DNA of 64,000 nt from Symsagittifera roscoffensis (taxonomy: Eukaryota > Xenacoelomorpha > Acoela > Convolutidae): assembly GCF_963678635.1 (NCBI RefSeq), contig NC_087066.1, forward strand, positions 52,904,312-52,968,311. The letters run 5' to 3'. Both the position numbers and the translations under genes were made by a program. Positions 55,534 through 64,000 of the stretch are shown in pieces (positions within the stretch are counted from its first letter, which is position 1; each line of letters starts with the position of its first letter). The notes beneath the pieces are model-generated. The model had not been told where the DNA came from. It was given only the letters and a program-made list of their open reading frames with translations, and ran no database searches.

Positions 55534-56172
55534 CAGTGCTGATTTAAATTCTCCGGGCAAAACGCATTAAACTAGAAATTTAAAACGCGTTTTTCTCAAA
55601 TTGGGTTGACTTTTAGTTTAAAAAAATGTTGAAGACTAAATTTTTTGGCTTTTTTAGTCAATCAGAAATTACGCCAAAAATACCTGGTCGATTCGATTAC
55701 TGTCAAAAATTTTTCAAAATCAGACTCTTATGTGGCCCAAAAATTTTAAAGAAGGGTTGCCCAATTTTTTAAAAGTAGTTTTTAAATAAACGAATTTGGT
55801 GTTTTAAATATTGAAAACTATCATTAATTTTATTTAAAAACTAAAAATTATCTTTACAATGTTTTGAAGAGTTTAACTTTCTTAAAAATTATCGGGCTAC
55901 TTACGAGGCTCTCTTTGATATAATTATGTCTGTGATCGACCAAGTAGTTTTGGCATAAATTTTCATTTATTAAAAAAAATCAAAAATGATCAATTTTCGG
56001 GGTAAAATCTAAAGCCCGAATTCTGCAAATTAAACTACACCATATTAACTCTGCTAAAAAATTTAAACAATTTTTATACGCGTAATTTTACCTAAATTCA
56101 ACCACAATTGAGAAAAACGCGTTTTAAATTTCTAGCTTAAGGCGTTTGGACGGATAATTTAAAACAGCACTG
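55534..56172. mobile_element. 639-bp Tc1/mariner-type MITE, long inverted ends
   Basis: Ends CAGTGCTGATTTAAATTCTC and inverted AATTTAAAACAGCACTG, with TA on both sides (55,532-55,533 and 56,173-56,174). The inverted arms run about 80 bp, through CTAGAAATTTAAAACGCGTT and TTTCTCAA.TTG. No transposase. CAGTG ends plus TA duplication are typical of Tc1/mariner elements. Confidence 0.85.
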
Positions 56173-56218
56173 TATATGCGAAAAAATTTATGGCTTAACT
56201 CCTCTTTCTAATGATTTT

Positions 56219-56682
56219 TGTTCTGACTTTCGTAACGAAAGAAATGGAATATTTGTGCTCAGGGTGAATTTTTTCTTCGGACAAATTTCGTCATTTTTTA
56301 ACTAGCTAAATTTGACAAATTTTTTCTTTTCATTCAAAAACTGTTTTGTCTAGAGCTTAAATTTGAAAAAAAAAATTTCACCTGTGATCCTGTTTCTTAA
56401 AGTTATTAACGCTATTAACGTGTAAGCGGAGATGTATTCCGTCATAGAAATCGTTCCAAATTGCTTGAAGGAAGCTTATTTGCCATAAATAATTTGCTCT
56501 TAGGTGCGAAATCTATCACTTTGTACTTTATATGACGCGTGGGGGTTGAATTTCACAAAAAAATCTCAAATAAAAAGCATTCATTTTTTAGTGTATTTGA
56601 TTTTTTCATGTTATTACTGCTCCATAGATCTTAAAAGGCAGTCGGAACGTTCAGGGTTTCACCCTGATACAAGCAGTCTTGT
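56219..56682 (-). mobile_element. Double-hairpin MITE, copy 6
   Basis: Starts TGTTCTGACTTTCGTAACGA and ends TTCAGGGTTTCACCCTGATA, CAAGCAGTCTTGT; both end hairpins are present with a few substitutions. The middle is shortened. It lies 45 bp after the Tc1/mariner-type MITE. Confidence 0.8.
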
Positions 56683-57042
56683 TGCATTAGCTTTTTCATG
56701 TTATTTCTGCTCCTTAGACCTTAAGAAAGATGAATTTGGCCAAATTGGGACGATTAACGCGCGATATAATGTGCACTGTTAACGCGTAAGCTGAAATTTA
56801 ATCCGTCTTAGAAATCGTTTTAAATTGGTTGAAGGAAGCTTATTGCCATAGTTGATTTGCCCCTAGGTGCGAAATCTATCTTTCTGTTTTTTAGATGGCG
56901 CGTGGAGGCTGATTTTCACAAAAAATCTCAAATTAAAAAACTTTTTGTAGTGTATTTAATTTTTTCATGTTATTACTGCGCTGCATAGACCTTAAAAGGC
57001 ATTCGGTACATTCAGGGCTTCGCCCTGATACGAGCAGTCTCG
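56683..57042 (-). mobile_element. Double-hairpin MITE, copy 7 (truncated, abutting copy 6)
   Basis: Begins directly after copy 6, lacks the CTTTCGTTACGAAAG end, and retains the interior (ACGCGTAAGCTGAAATTTAA) and the complete GCTTCGCCCTGATACGAGCA end. The head-to-tail arrangement suggests insertion next to, or unequal exchange with, copy 6. Confidence 0.8.
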
Positions 57043-57815
57043 TTCTGTTTTGTTTCTGTTTTCAGAACTGCTGTTTATAGAAATGTTTCTATAATATCAC
57101 TTCCTCATCCGCCGAACCTGATTTTTCAAAAAAAATTTTGTATGGCTGATTCATATGCTAAGTTTTGGGTGGGCGCCGTAGCCCTCGTTGTCATCTCAAA
57201 TTTTTCATTTCAAAATAAAAAACAGAATTCCGATGAAACTGCAGTTTTAAATCCAAATACGGTATTTCGACGTCCTGCTACTAAAAAATACTTTGAAACT
57301 AGTTTGTTATTGTTCTGACCATTTCACGAAGTGGAAGGAACTAGAGCACACGGTGTGTTTTTCATGTCAAAATTCAATTGTTAATTGTAAACAATTAAGG
57401 TCACCTTTCTCTCAACTTGACTTTTGACATTACAGCCAAGCTGACTCACTCGTTTCTCTCAACTTTTCAAAAACAGCATGACTTACAAGGAAATGACAAA
57501 CTTTCAGGTAAAATAATGTTTCAATTTATACGAAAACTCGGGATTAATATCAACTTTTCTGAATAACCCCCTTATTAACAGTTCCCCTTTTCTAACGTTC
57601 GCCTTTTAGTAATCCCCGTACCATGTAATATAATATCCCTATTTATGAAATTATATTTACCTTAGTTTTATCCCTGATTTACTATTGTATTATTTTTCAT
57701 GTACTTACTCAACTGATGCCCAACTGCATGGAACTCCTTTGACTCAATCCTTAAAACTACCCTTATTAACAATTGGTTTACTACTCTCCTCAGGTAAATT
57801 ATCCAATTTTTATAT
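57043..57815 (+). repeat. Region expected to contain the 5' LTR of the BEL/Pao element
   Basis: Sequence immediately upstream of the probable primer-binding site must include the LTR, but the 3' LTR is outside the window so its start cannot be fixed. A TGTTATTGTT word at 57,307 is a possible left end. The stretch is pyrimidine-rich with ATTAACA words. Confidence 0.35.
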
Positions 57816-57833
57816 TGGCGCCCCGAAAAAGTT
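57816..57833 (+). other. Probable tRNA primer-binding site of the BEL/Pao element
   Basis: TGGCGCCCCGAAAAAGTT begins with TGG, the complement of a tRNA CCA end, and resembles the TGGCGCCCGAA type of primer site. It is 1.9 kb before the gag ATG. No other site of this kind was noticed nearby. Confidence 0.45.
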
Positions 57834-58173
57834 TTGATTAGCTCGTTACACTGTGTTTTTTATTCCCCCACAACCAAAAATTTGTGGTTGGTTACTGTTT
57901 TTCCTCCCCAGTTTTTACGTCTGCGGTTTATTATATCTTGTTATAATACTTCCCCATTACCATATTATTTCATTTATTTACAGTTAATCGCAGTTTATTT
58001 GATTTACATTTTGAAAAAAAAAAAAAAAAAAGATCAATTATTGCTCTTGATTTCTAACCCATGTAAACTTTAAACGTTTCAATTGTTCATAGCTTCATTT
58101 ACTTTGAATAATGTATTAAGTTATTTTCATCAATTTTCCCCTTTCAATTCGTTTTTTGTTGCTTTGCTATTCC

Positions 58174-58584
58174 GAGTCTTTTGTGACTCATTTATGAAAA
58201 AACTTCAGTTTTCCCGACTCATTTTTCATTCCGTTCAGAGTCTTTATTGCCTTTTGCGTTCCTTTCCGAGTCTTTTCTGACTCAATGTTTCATTCCTTTC
58301 CGAGTCTTTCTCGACCCATTTGTTGTTCGTTTCCGAGTCTTTCCCTACTCATTCATTCATTCCTTCCGAGTCTTATCTGACGCCTTGTATATTCCTTCCG
58401 AGCCTTTCTTGGCCCTTTGCTTCCTTCATTGCTTCCTTCCTTCAAGTGTTTTCTGACACTTTTGCTTTCTTATTGCCCGACTCCTTGGTTACCTGATTCG
58501 AGTTCTTTTTGGACTCTCAATTTTCGTCATTGTTCTTCGACATGACATTTGTTTGAGCTTTATCTGAGCTCACTTATTCCGCTT
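58174..58584 (+). repeat. Array of degenerate about 31-bp hairpin monomers in the BEL/Pao leader
   Basis: Roughly every 28-55 bases a 5-6-bp stem with a 5-7-nt loop occurs: GAGTC/GACTC at 58,174 and 58,268, GAGTC/GACCC at 58,302, GAGT/ACTC at 58,335, GAGTC/GACGC at 58,368, GAGCC/GGCCC at 58,400, AAGTGT/ACACTT at 58,444, GAGTTC/GGACTC at 58,500, GTCAT/ATGAC at 58,526, TGAGCT/AGCTCA at 58,554. Linkers are T/C-rich (ATTCCTTCC). Loops are mostly TTTTCT-like. The stem sequence changes on both sides together in several units. Confidence 0.75.
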
Positions 58585-59140
58585 GCTTCGAGCCTCACTG
58601 GGTTCGTGGCTACATTCGAGCTTCGTCTTAGCTCACCTTATTTTCTCCTTTGAGCCTCTCGGTTCTTGGCTGCTTCCTGTCGAGCTTTACCTGAGCTCAT
58701 TTCCTCTGCTGCTTCGAGCCTCACTGGGTTCGTGGCTACATTCGAGCTTCGTCTTAGCTCACCTTATTTTCTGCTTTGAGCCTCTCGGTTCTTGGCTGCT
58801 TCCTGTCGAGCTTTACCTGAGCTCATTTCCTCTGCTGCTTCGAGCCTCACTGGGTTCGTGGCTACATTCCAGCTTCGTCTTAGCTCACCTTATTTTCTGC
58901 TTTGAGCCTCTCGGTTCTTGGCTGCTTCCTGTCGAGCTTTACCTGAGCTCATTCCTCTGCTGCTTCGAGCCTCACTGGGCTCGTGGCTACATTCGAGCTT
59001 CGTCTTAGCTCACCTTATTTTCTGCTTTGAGCCTCTCGGTTCTTGGCTGCTTCCTGTCGAGCTTTACCTGAGCTCATTTCCTCTGCTGCTTCGAGCCTCA
59101 CTGGGTTCGTGGCTACATTCGAGCTTCGTTTAGCTCATCA
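58585..59140 (+). repeat. 126-bp tandem repeat, about 4.4 copies, four hairpins per unit
   Basis: Units start at 58,585, 58,711, 58,837, 58,962 and 59,088 (periods 126, 126, 125, 126). Each unit is two related halves of about 63 bp, and each half has one GAGCC/GGTTC and one GAGCT/AGCTC hairpin. Because 126 is divisible by three, a spurious open frame (58,583-59,008) crosses the array until the 1-bp deletion in the fourth boundary; I do not call it a gene. Confidence 0.92.
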
Positions 59141-59196
59141 ACTGCTTCGAACAATTCTAGTTCGTCTCATTCGCTACGCTACAGCGATAAAGGCAA

Positions 59197-59398
59197 GTTG
59201 TCCTCTGGGAGGTCAACTAGTATAAGTGCAAATTTTATTGCACAGGGATAAATCTACGGTATTAGGACAGGTAGGTAAACAGGTACATCAACTTTAGTTG
59301 TCCTCTGGGAAGTCAGCAATCACAATTCGGTCGTCTGCTAAATAGCGACAGGTAGGTAGGTAAATACGTCATCCTCAGTTGTCCTCTGGGAGGTCAAC
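59197..59398 (+). repeat. Three copies of a 21-nt hairpin in the BEL/Pao leader
   Basis: GTTGTCCTCTGGGAGGTCAA plus C occurs at 59,197-59,217 and 59,378-59,398, with a variant (GGGAAGTCAGC) at 59,297-59,317. GTTG pairs with CAAC and CCTC with GAGG around a TGG loop with one T-T mismatch. Spacing is about 100 and 81 bp. Confidence 0.75.
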
Positions 59399-59725
59399 AC
59401 TCATTGGTGCTAATCTTTGCACCCGGTTTTTTTTGCCGTTCATACTGGTAATTGGTAGGTAGGTAGGGGGTCGGTAGGCTGGTAGGACCAGGTAGGTTCT
59501 TGGACTAGCTTTAAAATCGCAGTTAATTGTTAATACCGAGGACACTTTGAACGACCGCTCAATTTTCCCTCGGAGGTAGGTACAAGTGGTAAGGTACAGT
59601 GGTAATTGGTTAAACTTTATCCATTATTTCGCTCCTTCTTACGAGCATCGGTGGTATTCGGTATAAGTTGGTAGGTTGGTAAAGGTAAATTCATATACTG
59701 GTATAAGTTGGTAGGTATTGGTTTA
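59264..59725 (+). repeat. Cluster of GGTAGGTA words before gag
   Basis: GGTAGGT occurs about seven times or more between 59,264 and 59,720, some in longer runs (GGTAGGTAGGTAGGGGG). Each contains a splice-donor-like AGGTA. The function is unknown. Confidence 0.7.
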
Positions 59726-59743
59726 CGTCTCCTGGTTCAAGGT

Positions 59744-62700
59744 ATGGCCCCATCCGGTAGAAATAAAACGACGCAAAACAATGACAGCGATCCTTCGGAA
59801 CAAAATGGTACCCAAACGCAAGATACCAATCAAAACGTTCAAGAGACTGGCGTTCGAAAACTGGTTTCGCTTCGACGTCATCACGAAATGGAGATCAATA
59901 CTTTGATCGACATGCTCGAAAACAACATCTACGAGGAAGAAGATGATCTTGAACTCATCAATGAAACGTTCACTGAATTGTCTCAATTCCAACAAAAACT
60001 TGATACCCTGAACGATCAAATGTTACAGGCTGGTTCTGAACACGATTTTGAAGAACATTCTCACTGGACAGTACAGTTGAAACAGAAAATCCGAGTATTT
60101 TCAATGAAAGTGAAAAAATATTTGAAAAAACAAGTATCAAATCCTGCTACTTCTACAATTCCAAATAACAGCGCTCAAGAAAATGCTACTTCAATTTTCC
60201 CACAGGAAACCGCAACCTCCATGCCGACTGCAAACATAATGGATATACCAAACAACAACCTTATAACCATGAGCAACAATACTCAAGGCAATGCAAGAAC
60301 AGCTGCCTCTGACGACAACCTTTCGGCGCCATTTCAAGGCGACCAATCATTTTCAAATCCATTTGCTAGTGATGTTCCTAACCACAGCTCACAACAAGCT
60401 AGTGCTGCAAACCCTCCTAACAACAACAATCGAGCTTTGGCAACTAATTCAAGCGACACTTCTACTACATTCAGTCGATCAGTGCCAAAACTGAAGCCTA
60501 CAATTTTCAATGGCAATCCCAACTATTGGTTGCACTGGTATGGTGTATTCGTATCATCGATTCATAATTCTAATATGTCTCCAACTGAAAAGATGATCCA
60601 TCTTCAATCATTGGTAACTGGCCCAGCTAAGCTAATGATAGCTGGTTATGGTGCAAACGGCGACACATACGAACTAGCACTACAACGTCTTCGTGAAAAC
60701 TTTGGCAATACCAATAGAATTGTCAACTCTTTTTTGCAACGTCTTGCAAATTTCAAACCTCCAAATCTGGCTCAACCAGAATCATACATGCAGTTTTCTG
60801 CTTTTCTCCTAACTTTAGTGGACACTTTTGAGCAACTTGGTTTTGTTCACGATATTTGTTCTACAACAAACTTGAACACTGCTCTGGCAAAGCTTCCCGA
60901 CCCTGTGAGATTAGAATGGAATCGCTTCGTCATCGACAAAGACTACGATCAACCCTCCTTGAGACATCTAGCACAATGGTTTCAACGGTACGCACAGGCG
61001 TGTCGCGACATGCCTCCGACAGGTTTCCGAAACCAAAACAATAACAATTTTAACAATTCTTCTGGAAACGCTAAACACCCTAGTGGTTCCCGTTTCAATG
61101 GTTTTACTACAAATGGTGTAGGAAATCAAAATCAGCGCTTTAACCATCAGGGAGATCAACAAAACTCTCGTGCTCAGAATAATGTAAACTCGAATGCTTG
61201 TCCTAGTGGAGACACCTGTGGACCTCTCTACAAATGCGAGCACTTCATAGCTTTAGACCCTAAGCAACGAAAAGAGCATGCCCGAAAAATGCACTTATGC
61301 TTTAACTGTCTAGGGAATCATAGGTTTACTGACTGCAATTCGAAATCGCTCTGTCGAACCGATAATTGTGGTAAAAAACACCACACTCTACTCCACGATC
61401 CTTCTGATACTTATGGAAAAAACCCTAGTAAAGCTGCAGTGAATCGCGCAATAGCTTGTCAGAGATCAGGTCAATCAGCTTTTGTACCAATCGAATTATC
61501 AAATGGTGATAAAACACTTTGTACCTACGCTTTCTTAGATAGTGGTAGCTGCGTAACTCTACTACTGGACTCAGTGGCAACTCAACTAGGCTTGGACGTC
61601 AACAAGAAGCACTCACTTCCCATATCTGGATATCATGAGACCAAGTCAGTTCAAGTTACATCTGTGGATGTACAAATTAGACCATACAAAAGCACATCGA
61701 CTCCAATGACGCTCGATGACGTACTCACGGTAGATGAAAATAATTTGGCCCCAGTTGATATTTTTCAACTAAACGCAATGTGCAACAATTTTCCACATTT
61801 AAAGCATGTTAAATACCCGGACTTAAACGACAATAGCATATCGCTAGTCATCAGAAACAACAATCCAGAATATCATGAGATCAAAAATACCGTTTATGGC
61901 CCCAAGAATGTTCCCTGGGCTATCGAAACCCTTTTGGGATGGACATGCACAGGTCGGAACAAAACGCAATATAATTCCGTTCCATCTGTTCCGGTGAACT
62001 TCACACAAGTTCATTCACACAATAACTTAGATGAAAAATTATACCAGAAAGTTCTCAACTGGATGAAAATAGAAAACACAGGCATCGCTTCTTCAAAACG
62101 CTCGCACTCCAAATCGGATAAAAGAGCAATCGATATTCTCGAAAACTCTTGTACTTTAGTAGATGGTCACTATCAAATTGACCTTCTTTGGAAAGAGGAT
62201 ACTGATCTTCCAAATAACCGTTGGCTAGCTGAAAAGCAACTCAACAGCCTCGAATTTCGCCTTAAAAGTAAACCTGATTTAAGGGAGAAATACCGCGCAA
62301 CAGTCATCACTGACTTAGAAAAAGGCTTTGTCACCAAAATAGATGCAAAACATGACACTGCAATCAAATCTTGGTATTTGCCGCATCATCCAGTGACAAA
62401 TGTCAACAAACCAGACAAAGTTAGACGAGTCTCAAATGCTTCCAGCATTTTTCAGGGTAAATCCCTCAACTCGAGTTTGCTCAAAGGGCCCGATCTTTTG
62501 TGCAACTTAACAGGTCTCATAATTCGCTTTCGACAAAATAAAATAGCAATATCTGCTGACATAGATGCTATGTTTATGCAAGTGCTAGTCAGCCCAAAGG
62601 ATAGACCTTTTCTAAGATACCTTTGGAAAGAAAATGGTAAATTAGAAACTCACGAATATACACGACACATTTTCGGTGCCACAGACTCACCATGCGTGGC

Positions 62701-64000
62701 TTGCTACGCAGTACGACGATGTGCATCAGACAGTAAAAACGACTTTCCTCTGGCTTCTGAAATCATTCAACGGAATATCTACATGGATGATTTGTATGTC
62801 ACTTCGTCAACGGTAGAAGAAGCCCTCCAACAAATGACACAACTACGAGGATCTTTATCTCGAGGTGGGTTCAACTTGAATAAGTGGAACTCAAACAGTA
62901 AACCATTCCTGGATTCAATTGATCCAAATATTTTAGTCAGCCCTAATGATCCAACGCCTAAACATCAACGAGTTCTCGGTGTTCACTGGAATACCAACAC
63001 TGACTGCTACTTCATCGATAGCAAAAAGTTTGTAAAAATTCTACGTATTGGCATTGCTACGCAACGGAAACTCCTGAAGTATACCGCTTCTTTATTTGAC
63101 CCACTCGGAATAGTGGCTCCATTGACAATTCGGATTCGAAAAGTTCTCCAATCTGTTTGGTCACAAGGTGTTAAGTGGGATACTCCATTAGACACGGATA
63201 AACTTCCCGATTTCAAACTTTGGGTAGACGAAATGGAAAATTTCGAAACTGTTTCATTCCAAAGGAACTTCTTTGATAAAGACAACCCTGCTTCAATCCA
63301 GCTTCACACGTTTTGTGATGCATCAGAATTCGCTCTCGCTGCTGTTTGCTACCTAAGAATAGTCTACAGCGACGGCTCCACATCTTTGAAGTTTATAATA
63401 GGAAAGACAAGAGTCGCTCCTATGAAACGTGTTACAATTCCCAATCTCGAGTTGCAAGCTGCAGTATATGCTGCCCAACTATCGCTCTTTGTTTCAGAGG
63501 AAATTGACCTCAAAGTTGAAAAAACTTATTTCTGGTCTGACAGTACTACTGTTTTGTATTGGCTGCGAACACCTGAAATACGACACAAAATTTTCGTCGC
63601 TAATCGGCTTCAGAAAATTTTAGACGTTTCTAAACCTGAACAGTGGTTTCACGTTCCAACTCTGCTAAATCTTGCTGACGACGGTACCAGAGGATACATT
63701 GCTTTAGAAATGACCTCAAGCTGTCGGTGGCTACTAGGACCGGAATTTCTGTTGAACGATTCTTCTCAATGGCCTTCACAGGAAAACATTCGGCTTGAGA
63801 ACATTCCTGTATTCGTTACTTCATTAGAGGCTAAATTTGAGCCTATATTTGACATCAAACGCTTCAGCAACTGGAAAAGACTAATACGGACAGTTGCATA
63901 CTGCTTCTTATTCGCAGAAAATCTCAAACGGAAGATCAACAAACAGTCGAAGGTCGATCTTCAACTCTTGCATCTAACGAAATCGCACTTTCTCATAATT
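59744..64000 (+). CDS. BEL/Pao retrotransposon Gag-Pol, cut by window edge
   Basis: An ATG at 59,744 opens a frame of 1,419 codons with no stop to the window end. Order: acidic, Asn-rich N-terminus (1-245); DUF1759-type capsid region starting PKLKPTIFNGNPNYWLHWYG (about 247-340) with FGNTNRIV; zinc knuckles CFNCLGNHRFTDC (from 519) and CRTDNCGKKHHTLLH; aspartic protease FLDSGSCVTLL (Asp at 599); RT with RRVSNASS, ADIDAMFMQV and the catalytic box YMDDLYVTSS (from 1,013); RNase H FCDASEFALAAV (Asp at 1,192) and SDSTTVLYWL; the integrase N-terminus begins at the edge (NWKRLIRTVAYC). This Gag-PR-RT-RH-IN order and motif set is BEL/Pao. The frame is clean, suggesting a young or functional copy. 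The start is the first ATG after a long structured leader. Confidence 0.93.
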   Translation, partial: MAPSGRNKTTQNNDSDPSEQNGTQTQDTNQNVQETGVRKLVSLRRHHEMEINTLIDMLENNIYEEEDDLELINETFTELSQFQQKLDTLNDQMLQAGSEHDFEEHSHWTVQLKQKIRVFSMKVKKYLKKQVSNPATSTIPNNSAQENATSIFPQETATSMPTANIMDIPNNNLITMSNNTQGNARTAASDDNLSAPFQGDQSFSNPFASDVPNHSSQQASAANPPNNNNRALATNSSDTSTTFSRSVPKLKPTIFNGNPNYWLHWYGVFVSSIHNSNMSPTEKMIHLQSLVTGPAKLMIAGYGANGDTYELALQRLRENFGNTNRIVNSFLQRLANFKPPNLAQPESYMQFSAFLLTLVDTFEQLGFVHDICSTTNLNTALAKLPDPVRLEWNRFVIDKDYDQPSLRHLAQWFQRYAQACRDMPPTGFRNQNNNNFNNSSGNAKHPSGSRFNGFTTNGVGNQNQRFNHQGDQQNSRAQNNVNSNACPSGDTCGPLYKCEHFIALDPKQRKEHARKMHLCFNCLGNHRFTDCNSKSLCRTDNCGKKHHTLLHDPSDTYGKNPSKAAVNRAIACQRSGQSAFVPIELSNGDKTLCTYAFLDSGSCVTLLLDSVATQLGLDVNKKHSLPISGYHETKSVQVTSVDVQIRPYKSTSTPMTLDDVLTVDENNLAPVDIFQLNAMCNNFPHLKHVKYPDLNDNSISLVIRNNNPEYHEIKNTVYGPKNVPWAIETLLGWTCTGRNKTQYNSVPSVPVNFTQVHSHNNLDEKLYQKVLNWMKIENTGIASSKRSHSKSDKRAIDILENSCTLVDGHYQIDLLWKEDTDLPNNRWLAEKQLNSLEFRLKSKPDLREKYRATVITDLEKGFVTKIDAKHDTAIKSWYLPHHPVTNVNKPDKVRRVSNASSIFQGKSLNSSLLKGPDLLCNLTGLIIRFRQNKIAISADIDAMFMQVLVSPKDRPFLRYLWKENGKLETHEYTRHIFGATDSPCVACYAVRRCASDSKNDFPLASEIIQRNIYMDDLYVTSSTVEEALQQMTQLRGSLSRGGFNLNKWNSNSKPFLDSIDPNILVSPNDPTPKHQRVLGVHWNTNTDCYFIDSKKFVKILRIGIATQRKLLKYTASLFDPLGIVAPLTIRIRKVLQSVWSQGVKWDTPLDTDKLPDFKLWVDEMENFETVSFQRNFFDKDNPASIQLHTFCDASEFALAAVCYLRIVYSDGSTSLKFIIGKTRVAPMKRVTIPNLELQAAVYAAQLSLFVSEEIDLKVEKTYFWSDSTTVLYWLRTPEIRHKIFVANRLQKILDVSKPEQWFHVPTLLNLADDGTRGYIALEMTSSCRWLLGPEFLLNDSSQWPSQENIRLENIPVFVTSLEAKFEPIFDIKRFSNWKRLIRTVAYCFLFAENLKRKINKQSKVDLQLLHLTKSHFLII

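Noticed and set aside
58583-59008. 141-codon ORF with 42-residue repeats (RASLGSWLHSS...)
   Set aside because: It is a by-product of the 126-bp noncoding tandem repeat; the frame breaks at a 1-bp deletion in the fourth unit boundary and the sequence evolves to keep hairpins, not codons.
60968-61243. 91-codon minus ORF within the BEL/Pao region
   Set aside because: Antisense to the clean gag-pol frame.

Overview
This is an AT-rich, gene-poor piece of an animal nuclear genome. The evidence is spliced genes with GT/AG introns, metazoan-type proteins (isthmin AMOP domain, FAM120-type XPG-like protein, axonemal SAXO-like protein, family-10 fucosyltransferase), Ty3/gypsy and BEL/Pao LTR retrotransposons, a LINE remnant and many MITEs. 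I cannot name the species.

Layout. 1-529 (-): start of a FAM120-like gene running off the left edge. 530-7155: intergenic DNA with foldback repeats and a near-perfect 1,309-bp tandem duplication (about 3,790-6,402). 7,156-10,070 (+): five exons of a SAXO-like gene. 11,151-11,876 (+): intronless secreted AMOP (isthmin-like) protein. 11,877-18,161: mostly noncoding, with a tentative Kunitz-like exon, a small hAT-type MITE, and a 936-bp TA-flanked element whose interior is satellite DNA. 18,743-20,256: two copies of a roughly 0.5-kb MITE family with a pre-miRNA-like hairpin between them. 20,557-28,456 (-): four exons of a GT10 alpha-1,3-fucosyltransferase, whose introns hold at least five MITEs; a further 5' exon may lie at 32,847-32,883. 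29,642-31,287 (-): pol-less gypsy-type LTR element. 35,194-42,380 (-): almost intact 7.2-kb Ty3/gypsy element with 259-bp LTRs differing at 2 positions, a 5-bp target duplication and one in-frame stop. 44,509-46,450 (-): decayed LINE. 48,735-49,060 (-): BEL/Pao integrase fragment. 50,340-57,042: repeats and MITEs. 57,816-64,000 (+): 5' part of a BEL/Pao element with an open gag-pol frame running off the right edge.

The host genes do not form a pathway; they are ordinary unlinked animal genes. The most unusual signals are noncoding. The roughly 1.9-kb leader of the BEL/Pao element contains an array of short hairpins whose stems change in sequence while staying paired, amplified hierarchically (about 31, 63 and 126 bp). 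Two gypsy-type elements share a layout in which the tRNA primer-binding site is also the start of Gag, the A of the ATG being the last base of the LTR. A dispersed 0.5-kb MITE has a 7-bp-stem, 3-nt-loop hairpin near each end. A 74-nt hairpin at 19,436-19,509 resembles a microRNA precursor.
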